Part shown: positions 1 to 5,556 of the stretch, one piece after another
Position numbering within the stretch: position 1 is the stretch's first letter
Layout of the letters: every line of letters begins with the position of its first letter
Assembly: GCA_030447125.1 (NCBI GenBank)
Contig: JAUJLZ010000148.1
Coordinates: 1-5,672 of the forward strand
Source: Acidimicrobiales bacterium
GTDB lineage: Bacteria > Actinomycetota > Acidimicrobiia > Acidimicrobiales > CADCSY01
DNA: 5,672 nt
Reading direction: 5' to 3'
The notes under the pieces: model-generated
What the model was told of the DNA's origin: nothing
The model's database searches: none
What the model saw: only the letters and a program-made list of their open reading frames with translations
Translations under genes and position numbers: made by a program

Positions 1-2700
1 CAGGCGGTGGACGGCGCCGACGATGAGCTCGAGCTGGCGCTGCCCGCCGGCGCCCAGGTCCGGCGCCGGATGGTGCCCGTGCGCCGCCTGGCCCTGAGCG
101 AAGCCCTCGACCCCCTCGTCGAGCTTGCCGCCGCCACCGAGGTCACCCCCTCGGTGCGGGCGTGGTCGACGGCCGCCCGCCTCGCCGTCGACCTGGTGGC
201 CCGGGGGCGTCTCTTGCCCACCATGTCCCCCGGCGGCGTCGACGCCTGGCGGCTCGGCCCCCTCGACCCGGCCGACGCCGCCCGCCGGCGCCAGCTGGCC
301 GACGCCCTGCCCCCGGCGGCCCACGCCGTGGTGCTATCGGGTAGCCGACCGCTACGGGTGCGCTCGCCGGCGGCGGTGGTCGAGGCCTTCGCCGACGCCG
401 TGGCCGACCTCTTTCCCCGCACCTCGGCCGCCGCCGGCGCCGCCGGCCACACCGCCTTCGCCGCCGGCCACACCGCCGTGGCCACGCCCACGTCGGTGGA
501 CGGCCCCGCCGCCGATTGGCTGGCCTCGCTGAGCTCGGCCTCGGCCGGGGGCGCGAGCGCCTCCTTGCGCCTCTTGCCGCCCAGCGAGGCCGACGCCCCC
601 TTCGCCGCCGTGGTCCAGCTCCAGAGCCACGCCGACCCCAGCCTGGTGGTCGACGCCGCCGACCTGTGGTCGGCCCCCGAGCTGGTGCTGGCCCGCTTCG
701 GCCCCGATGTCGAGACCGAGCTGCTGGTCGCCCTGCGCCGGGGCAACCGGGTCTGGCCGGCGCTGGGACGCCTGCTCGACCAGGCCCGCCCCGAGATCCT
801 CGAGCTCGACGACGACGAGGTCGACGACCTGCTCGGCCCGGTGGTCGACGACCTCGCCGGGGCCGGCATCCAGGTGCTGTGGCCGTCGGAGCTCATGAGC
901 CCACTCGTCCTTCGCCCCGTCGTGGCCACCCCCTCCCCCGCGCCCGTGACCGCCGCCGGCTTCACCATGGAGTCGCTGCTGGAGCTGCGGTGGCGGGCGT
1001 CGCTCGACGGTGAGGAGCTCACCGACGCCGAGCTGGCCACCCTGGCCGAGGCCAAGCGCCCGGTCGTGCGCCTGCGGGGGCGCTGGGTGAGCGCCGACCC
1101 GGCTCGCCTGGCCCGGCTCCGCCAGCGTCGCACCGTAGGTGCCGCCACCGCCCTCGCCGTCGCCCTGGGCGGGGCCCTGACCATCGACGGCGAGGTAGTG
1201 GCCGCCGAGGTGGAAGGTCCCCTCGCCGAGCTCGGTGCCCGGCTGCGCGCGCTGGAGGCCGGAGTCGAGCAGGCCGTGCCCGAGGGGTTGCGGGCCACGC
1301 TGCGGCCCTACCAGCAGCGGGGTCTGGGCTGGCTGGCCGAGATGGCCGACCTCGGCGTGGGCGGCATCCTGGCCGACGACATGGGCCTGGGCAAGACCAT
1401 CCAGCTCCTCGCCCTGCACCTCCATCGGCGGCCACGACGACGTCCGACCCTGGTCGTCTGCCCCGCCTCGCTCATCGGGAACTGGGAGCGGGAGGCGAAC
1501 CGCTTTGCCCCCGGCGTGCCCGTGCGCCGCTACCACGGCGCCGATCGCAGCCTGACCGGCGTCGCCCCCGACGAGATCGTGATGGCCACCTACGGCGTGG
1601 CCCGGCGCGACGCCGAAGCCCTGGCCGCGGTGGGCTGGGGCCTGGTGGTCACCGACGAGGCCCAGGCCATCAAGAACCCCCTGGCCCGCACCGCCCGGGC
1701 CCTGCGCCGCATCCCCGGCGACGCCCGCTTCGCCCTCACCGGCACACCGGTGGAGAACCGCCTGAGCGAGCTGTGGGCCCTCCTCGACTGGACCACACCC
1801 GGCCTGCTCGGCCCCTTGGAGGCCTTCCGGCGCGACGTGGCCCTGCCCATCGAGCGCCGGGGCGACGCCGAGGCCACCGATGCCCTCACCCGGGTGGTCC
1901 GTCCCTTCCTGCTGCGCCGGCGCAAGTCCGATCCCACCATCGCCCCCGAGCTGCCGCCCAAGACCGAGACCGACCGCTTCGTCCCGCTCACCGCCGAGCA
2001 GGCCACGCTCTACAAGGCGGTGGCGGCCGAGGTACTGGCTCAGATCGAAGGAGCTGAGGGGATCGGCCGTCGTGGCCTGGTGCTCAAGCTGCTCACCACC
2101 CTCAAGCAGATCTGCAACCACCCGGCGCAGTACCTGGGCCAGCCCGGACCACTGCCCGGGCGTTCGGGCAAGCTCGACGCCACCACCGAGCTGGTGGAGG
2201 TCATGGCCGAGGAGGGCGAGGCCGCCCTGGTGTTCACCCAGTACGTGGCCATGGGACGCCTCCTGGAACGGCGCCTGGCCGACGAGGGCGCCCGCACCCT
2301 GTTCCTGCACGGCTCGCTCACCGTGGCAGCCCGCGAGGAGATGGTCGACCGCTTCCAAGCCGGGCAGGCCGACGCCTTCGTCATCTCTCTCAAGGCCGGG
2401 GGCACGGGGCTGAACCTGACTCGGGCCAGCCACGTCGTGCACTACGACCGCTGGTGGAACCCTGCGGTGGAGGACCAGGCCAGCGACCGAGCCTGGCGCA
2501 TCGGCCAGGACCGCCCCGTGCAGGTCCACCGCCTCATCTGCGAGGGGACCCTCGAAGACCGCATCGCCGAGGTGCTGCGCACCAAGCGAGAGCTGGCCGA
2601 ACGGGTGGTGGGCGCGGGCGAGGCGTGGGTCTCGGAGCTGAGCGACGAGGCCCTGGCCGATCTGGTCGCCCTCGGGGGTGCGTCGATGGCGGCGGCGTGA
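1..2700 (+). CDS. SNF2/SWI2-family DEAD/DEAH ATPase (helicase-like), 5' end outside window
   Basis: An ATP-dependent DNA translocase of the bacterial SNF2 family, expected to act on DNA in the cytoplasm. The frame is open to the window edge. The first visible start codon is GTG at 7 (897 residues from there), but relatives usually have a further N-terminal stretch, so the true start probably lies upstream. Numbering from that GTG: residues 1-260 are a variable Ala/Asp-rich region; about 265-365 resembles the SNF2-associated bacterial domain (DUF3670 type; W329, RLRGRW near 355); the motor starts at LRPYQ (432). Walker A is DDMGLGKT (457-464), the Walker B/DEAH box is DEAQ (550-553), motif III is TGTP (578-581) and LKQICNHP starts at 699. 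The C-terminal RecA lobe has VFTQY (742-746), GGTGLNL (798-804) and QASDRAWRIGQ (824-834). All catalytic motifs are intact, so the motor should be active. The stop overlaps the start of the SWIM gene by 4 bases. Family call is very secure; the cellular role is unknown. Confidence 0.96.
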   Translation, partial: QAVDGADDELELALPAGAQVRRRMVPVRRLALSEALDPLVELAAATEVTPSVRAWSTAARLAVDLVARGRLLPTMSPGGVDAWRLGPLDPADAARRRQLADALPPAAHAVVLSGSRPLRVRSPAAVVEAFADAVADLFPRTSAAAGAAGHTAFAAGHTAVATPTSVDGPAADWLASLSSASAGGASASLRLLPPSEADAPFAAVVQLQSHADPSLVVDAADLWSAPELVLARFGPDVETELLVALRRGNRVWPALGRLLDQARPEILELDDDEVDDLLGPVVDDLAGAGIQVLWPSELMSPLVLRPVVATPSPAPVTAAGFTMESLLELRWRASLDGEELTDAELATLAEAKRPVVRLRGRWVSADPARLARLRQRRTVGAATALAVALGGALTIDGEVVAAEVEGPLAELGARLRALEAGVEQAVPEGLRATLRPYQQRGLGWLAEMADLGVGGILADDMGLGKTIQLLALHLHRRPRRRPTLVVCPASLIGNWEREANRFAPGVPVRRYHGADRSLTGVAPDEIVMATYGVARRDAEALAAVGWGLVVTDEAQAIKNPLARTARALRRIPGDARFALTGTPVENRLSELWALLDWTTPGLLGPLEAFRRDVALPIERRGDAEATDALTRVVRPFLLRRRKSDPTIAPELPPKTETDRFVPLTAEQATLYKAVAAEVLAQIEGAEGIGRRGLVLKLLTTLKQICNHPAQYLGQPGPLPGRSGKLDATTELVEVMAEEGEAALVFTQYVAMGRLLERRLADEGARTLFLHGSLTVAAREEMVDRFQAGQADAFVISLKAGGTGLNLTRASHVVHYDRWWNPAVEDQASDRAWRIGQDRPVQVHRLICEGTLEDRIAEVLRTKRELAERVVGAGEAWVSELSDEALADLVALGGASMAAA
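439..477 (+). repeat. In-frame tandem duplication within the SNF2 gene
   Basis: The 18-base unit at 439-456 is repeated exactly at 460-477 with a 3-base spacer (period 21). It encodes AAGHTAF followed by AAGHTAV at residues 145-158 of the SNF2 protein, in the variable N-terminal region. It keeps the frame and lies far from the motor, so it is probably a harmless linker expansion. Confidence 0.75.
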
Positions 2701-3890
2701 GCCCGGCCCGGCGCAGCTTCGGGGCGACGTGGTGGGGACGAGCCTGGACCGACGCCCTCGAGCACCGGGCCCGCCTCGACCCCAACCGCCTGCCCCGGGG
2801 GCGCACCTACGCCCGCCAGAACCGGGCGGCGGCGGTGCGTCTGTCGGCCGGGGAGATCACCGCCACCGTGGCCGGCCGCCGCCCCTCGCCGTATTCGGTG
2901 CGCGTGCGCATCCGCACCTTCGACGACGACGAGTGGGAGCGGGTCCTCGCTGCGGTGGTGGCCAAGGCCGGCCACGCCGCCGCCCTGCTCGACGGCGAGC
3001 TCGACCCCGGCATCGTCGAGGACGCCCGGGCCGTCGGCCTCGAGCTCCTGCCCGACGCCGGGGAGCTCCAGCCCCGGTGCTCGTGCCCGGACTGGGCCGA
3101 TCCCTGCAAGCACAGCGCAGCGGTGTGCTACCTGGTGGCCGACGAGCTCGACGCCGACCCCTTCGCGCTGTTCGAGCTGCGGGGCCGGGGCCGCGACCAT
3201 GTGCTGGCCGACCTGCGCCGGCGCCGCCGCGGCGCGACGGCGGCCCTTGGCGCCACCCACACCATCGCCCGCCCCGTCGACCCGGGGATGCCCGCTCCCC
3301 GGGCGTGGCTGCGCCCGTTGGCCGAGCTGCCCGAGCCCCCTTCCCCCCGCGGCGCACCGGGACGACCCGCACCCTGGCCGGTGGACCCTCCCGCCAACGC
3401 CCCCTTCAGCGCCGGGGGACTGCGGTCGCTCGTGGGCGACGCGGCCGAGCGGGCGTGGCGACTGAGCCGGGGGGAGGCCGGGTCCGGGCTCGACTTGGAC
3501 GCCCCGGCCGACCTGGCCCGTCGAGCTGCCGCCGCCCTGGGCACGAGCGAATGGGATGCGCTGTGCGCACGGTCGGGGCTGGCGCCGCGGGAGCTGGCTC
3601 GCCGGGCCATCGCCTGGCGCCACGCCGGCGACGACGGGTTGCGGGTGCTCGACGAGGCCCGGTGGCGTCCCCCCACCACCGCCATGGCCGCAGCCCGAGA
3701 CGCGGTGGTCGCCGCCGGGGTGCCGGGCGGTGCCGTCGGGGTCGACGGCAACCGGCTCACCCTGGCCGTCGGCGTCCAACTCCGACTGGGCCGCGACGGC
3801 CGCTGGTACCGCTTCGAGAAGTCAGCTGGGCGCTGGCAGCTCGCCGCCCCGCCGGCCGACGACCCCGACGACCTCCTCGACCTCACCTGA
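2697..3890 (+). CDS. SWIM zinc-finger domain protein, partner of the SNF2 ATPase
   Basis: Protein of 397 residues starting at GTG 2697, which overlaps the upstream TGA as GTGA. This start is chosen because the conserved-looking N-terminus (SFGATWWGRAW, residues 7-17, then LPRGRTYAR at 32-40) follows at once; the frame stays open upstream only as a shadow of the SNF2 gene. No strong ribosome binding site is seen, so translation is probably coupled to the SNF2 gene. The zinc-binding SWIM motif is CSCPDWADPCKH at 128-139, fitting CxC-x6-CxH, with C128, C130, C137 and H139 as ligands. SWIM domains are known to bind DNA or proteins and recur beside bacterial SNF2 ATPases, so this is probably a targeting or accessory subunit of the motor. 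Residues about 175-270 are Arg/Pro-rich and look unstructured. The C-terminal third (about 270-397) is helical-looking and of unknown function, ending in an acidic Asp-rich tail. Codon bias matches the SNF2 gene. Domain call is secure; the role is inferred. Confidence 0.93.
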   Translation: MSPARRSFGATWWGRAWTDALEHRARLDPNRLPRGRTYARQNRAAAVRLSAGEITATVAGRRPSPYSVRVRIRTFDDDEWERVLAAVVAKAGHAAALLDGELDPGIVEDARAVGLELLPDAGELQPRCSCPDWADPCKHSAAVCYLVADELDADPFALFELRGRGRDHVLADLRRRRRGATAALGATHTIARPVDPGMPAPRAWLRPLAELPEPPSPRGAPGRPAPWPVDPPANAPFSAGGLRSLVGDAAERAWRLSRGEAGSGLDLDAPADLARRAAAALGTSEWDALCARSGLAPRELARRAIAWRHAGDDGLRVLDEARWRPPTTAMAAARDAVVAAGVPGGAVGVDGNRLTLAVGVQLRLGRDGRWYRFEKSAGRWQLAAPPADDPDDLLDLT

Positions 3891-4034
3891 GGCCTCGCCG
3901 CCGGCAATGGCTACAGCGCCAGCGTCGACGGCCCCAGAGGCGGGGGATGGCTTGGCAGCACCCGGCCGGCGGGCTGGTGAGCGCTACCGTGGTGTCGGGC
4001 CACCGTCTCGCCGGAGGATGCTGTCCGGGCAGCT

Positions 4035-4053
4035 CTCGGCGCCGAGCCATACT
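4035..4053 (+). promoter_or_regulatory. Possible promoter/operator: 12-bp palindrome next to a -10-like hexamer
   Basis: CTCGGCGCCGAG (4035-4046) is a perfect palindrome. It is followed two bases later by CATACT (4048-4053), which matches four of six positions of the TATAAT consensus. A start of transcription here would leave a leader of only about 12-15 bases before the SAF start codon. No good -35 box sits 16-18 bases upstream, and GC-rich palindromes arise easily by chance here, so this is weak. Confidence 0.2.
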
Positions 4054-4063
4054 TACCGGCGCT

Positions 4064-4068
4064 GGAGG
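4064..4068 (+). promoter_or_regulatory. Ribosome binding site of the SAF gene
   Basis: GGAGG, followed by AA, lies five bases before the ATG at 4074. It is the clearest Shine-Dalgarno sequence in the window and fixes the start of the SAF-domain gene, which is not translationally coupled to anything upstream. Confidence 0.75.
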
Positions 4069-4073
4069 AACCG

Positions 4074-4736
4074 ATGGCGAGCGCCGAGGCCGCGGCGAGG
4101 CCGGAACCGTCGGGCATCCCCTACTCCCGCGACCGTGATCGCAACACGCCATGGATCGTGTTCGGGGCGCTGCTGGCCACGCTGGGTGGGCTCGGTGCGT
4201 TCCTGGTCGCCACCAACCTCGCCGATCGTGTGGAGGTCGTCGTGGCGGCCCAGGAGGTGGTCTCGGGCGAACCGCTCACGGCAGACGACCTCACGACGGT
4301 CGAGATCGGTGGCGGCGACGGCGCCCAGGCCATCGCCGGAGACCGGATCCCCGACCTCGTCGGCTCGGTGTCGAGGAGTGATCTGGCGGCAGGGACGATC
4401 ATCCATCCCGACCAGCTCATCGACGCCAGCGAGTTGAAGGAAGGGACCGTCGTCCTGGGCACAAGGATGACACCGGGCCAGTACCCGCTATCCGGGCTCC
4501 TCGCCGGACAGGTCGTCCAGATGATCGGGGTGAGCGGCGAGACCAGCTTCGACGACGACGAGGGCGGCTCCGCCGTGCTGGGCGAGGCCACGATCGTGGC
4601 GGTCGGAGAACTGAGCCAGCCCGACGATCTCCTCGTGTCGTTGCGGATGGCGGAACGCCTGGCCCCGCTGGTCTCCGAGCGGGCGCAGCAGGGAAGGCTT
4701 CGCGTCGTGGTCATAGATGATCCTGGGAACCTGTGA
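4074..4736 (+). CDS. Membrane-anchored SAF-domain protein (CpaB/RcpC-like)
   Basis: Protein of 220 residues; the ATG start is set by a GGAGG five bases upstream. A short charged cytoplasmic tail (residues 1-25, ending RDRDRN) is followed by one hydrophobic segment at about 27-47. The rest should be outside the membrane, with an N-in topology. Residues about 53-115 form a SAF domain (VEVVVAAQEVVSGEPLT at 53-69, then DDL and a C-terminal AAGTIIHPDQL). Residues 120-213 resemble the region that follows SAF in CpaB/RcpC proteins (GTRMTPGQYP, then an acidic loop at 160-164 and a final beta-rich stretch). In the CpaB family such proteins help assemble Flp/Tad pili, and SAF domains are also found in other periplasmic chaperones. 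No CpaE, TadA, TadB, TadC or pilin gene is visible here, so the pilus role is not supported by context. The stop overlaps a GTG opening the next frame. Domain call is good; the exact role is open. Confidence 0.88.
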   Translation: MASAEAAARPEPSGIPYSRDRDRNTPWIVFGALLATLGGLGAFLVATNLADRVEVVVAAQEVVSGEPLTADDLTTVEIGGGDGAQAIAGDRIPDLVGSVSRSDLAAGTIIHPDQLIDASELKEGTVVLGTRMTPGQYPLSGLLAGQVVQMIGVSGETSFDDDEGGSAVLGEATIVAVGELSQPDDLLVSLRMAERLAPLVSERAQQGRLRVVVIDDPGNL

Positions 4737-5215
4737 CGGAGGATCTCGACGGCGCCGGGCCGTCCCGGCGCAACGGATCCCCTTCACGCCGGCCCCTACC
4801 TCCGCATCAGCCGAGACGGCCACATCCATCGAGTTCCGCTCGACGGCAATCCAACTCTCCGACCGTGAGGGATTCGCCCCTGGCAGATGTGGTCCTGTGG
4901 TCCGCCATAGAGGACTTCGCCGGTCTGTGGGAGGTTGAGTGGGAGCTCCGAAGCAATGGGGTCGCCGAGGATCGCCTCCGAGACCGAGCCAGGTCGATCG
5001 TGCTGAGCCTGCTTCAGTCAGGGCTGGTTGAGGCGTTCGAGTGCGTGGAGCCATACGGAGATCTGCGAAAACTTGACCGTGAGAGCGCCGAAGCGACGAT
5101 CGCCCGTGACGAGAGCTGGCTCGAGCCTGAAGCCGACGCGGTGAGCGTTCGCATCGGAGCGACACCCGACGGCGAGGACGCTTACTACGAGCTGACGAGG
5201 AAGCGATCTCGTTGA
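4733..5215 (+). CDS. Small protein of unknown function (start uncertain: GTG 4733 or GTG 4865)
   Basis: I do not recognise this protein. Opened at GTG 4733, which overlaps the SAF stop as GTGA, it has 160 residues. Residues 15-44 are then a Pro/Arg/Ser-rich stretch with poor codon bias (15 of 30 codons end in G or C by hand count), typical of an out-of-frame reading. From GTG 4865 (residue 45) a compact 116-residue protein follows, which looks real: ADVVLWSAIEDFAGLWEVEWEL, a charged helix, then LLQSGLVEAFE, a D-x-x-W segment (DESWLEP) and TPDGEDAYYEL near the end. This order (helices, short sheet, a T-x-x-G-x-x-x-Y ending) is reminiscent of small winged-helix-like actinobacterial proteins, but that is a guess. 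There is no clear ribosome binding site before 4865. Codon bias is weaker than in the SNF2, SWIM and SAF genes, hinting at a different origin. I favour the C-terminal 116 residues as the real domain; the N-terminus is unresolved. Confidence 0.65.
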   Translation: MTEDLDGAGPSRRNGSPSRRPLPPHQPRRPHPSSSARRQSNSPTVRDSPLADVVLWSAIEDFAGLWEVEWELRSNGVAEDRLRDRARSIVLSLLQSGLVEAFECVEPYGDLRKLDRESAEATIARDESWLEPEADAVSVRIGATPDGEDAYYELTRKRSR

Positions 5216-5288
5216 GCATCCTTTTGCCCCCACACGGCAATGCGGCGCTATCGGGTACGGATCGCTCACCGTCCAATGCGGTCGGCGT

Positions 5289-5487
5289 GTCGCAGAACAC
5301 GACGAGGATCACGCCTCGCCCACGCTGGGCAACGGCGGGACGCTGGCCCAGCGGGTGAGGTCAACCGCACGAGCTCGTGGTGGCCGAGGTCCAGACCTAC
5401 CTCAGCGACGGGGGGCGGGGGCCGCCTGCCCCGCCCGAGGTGCTGGTGCCGGTCGACGAGTTCGTCCGGCTGATGTCCTTGCACTAA
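5289..5487 (+). pseudogene. Frameshifted 3' remnant of an unidentified gene
   Basis: Two adjoining segments look strongly coding but lie in different frames. From 5298 to 5360 one plus frame reads HDEDHASPTLGNGGTLAQRV plus one residue; 20 of its 21 codons end in G or C. From 5365 to the TAA at 5485-5487 another plus frame reads 40 residues beginning PHELVVAEVQTYL and ending VPVDEFVRLMSLH; 39 of 40 codons end in G or C. In the second frame a TGA at 5356-5358 blocks extension upstream, and no convincing start and ribosome binding site exist. The simplest reading is the C-terminal end of a former gene with one frameshift near 5360 and its 5' part lost. I cannot name the family. A short intact gene from GTG 5377 or 5380 (about 36 residues) is possible but less likely. 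Confidence 0.42.
5413..5436. repeat. GC-only inverted repeat (8-bp stem, 8-base loop)
   Basis: GGGCGGGG (5413-5420) and CCCCGCCC (5429-5436) are perfect inverted copies around an 8-base loop. It lies inside the coding remnant and between convergent genes. It could slow transcription from either side, but there is no T-run and such G-rich/C-rich pairs arise easily at this GC content. Confidence 0.35.
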
Positions 5488-5556
5488 CTCGTGGCGTACG
5501 CGTCGTTGACCTCGCCCACCCGGCCGTACCACGTCGCCCGAGCTGGCCTTGGGGCG

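Larger units (their letters stand above)
3891..4073. other. Intergenic spacer between the SNF2/SWIM pair and the SAF gene
   Basis: A 183-base gap with no convincing gene. It most likely separates two transcription units. It contains a 12-bp palindrome (4035-4046), a weak -10-like hexamer just after it and a good ribosome binding site for the next gene. I see no hairpin followed by a T-run that would act as a simple terminator for the upstream pair. Confidence 0.6.
5216..5556. other. Region without an intact gene, between the small ORF and dxs
   Basis: A 341-base gap between convergent genes. The first 70 bases show nothing recognisable. The middle holds a frame-broken coding remnant (about 5289-5487). 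The last 70 bases before the dxs stop contain a small palindrome, GCGTACGC (5494-5501), and an imperfect stem joining about 5490-5500 to 5527-5535. There is no T-rich tail, so no simple terminator could be confirmed. No tRNA or other RNA gene was seen. Confidence 0.55.

Noticed and set aside
352..2529. A 725-codon open frame on the minus strand opposite the SNF2 gene
   Set aside because: Long antisense frames are expected opposite genes with very high third-position GC. Its Gly/His/Gln-rich composition shows no domain, while the plus strand carries all SNF2 motifs.
2454..2696. Upstream extension of the SWIM gene
   Set aside because: The frame is open, but the sequence there encodes the SNF2 C-terminus in another frame and the extension reads as Gly/Arg/Pro-rich nonsense. 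The GTG at 2697 directly precedes the conserved-looking N-terminus.
2442..3779. A 445-codon open frame on the minus strand opposite the SWIM gene
   Set aside because: It is also an antisense shadow: Gly/His/Arg-rich, without recognisable motifs, and fully opposite a gene with an intact zinc-binding motif.
3952..3990. TTGGCA (3952-3957) and TACCGT (3985-3990) as a promoter
   Set aside because: The spacing between the hexamers is 27 bases, far from the usual 16-19, so they cannot work as a normal pair.
2678..4138. A 486-codon plus-strand frame overlapping the SWIM gene and the spacer
   Set aside because: Its product is almost pure Arg/Gly/Pro/Ala, typical of an out-of-frame reading of GC-rich coding sequence.
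4488..5312. A 274-codon minus-strand frame covering the small unknown gene
   Set aside because: Its Arg/Ser/Pro-rich product has no recognisable motif, and part of it is antisense to the SAF gene. The plus-strand reading of 4865-5215 looks like a folded protein.
5266..5532. An 88-codon minus-strand frame between the small gene and dxs
   Set aside because: It is His/Arg/Gly-rich, as expected opposite a GC-rich coding sequence; the strong codon bias belongs to the plus strand here.
5490..5535. A bidirectional terminator between the remnant and dxs
   Set aside because: The possible stem has a two-base bulge, a 20-plus-base loop and no T-run on either strand, so it does not meet the pattern of an intrinsic terminator.
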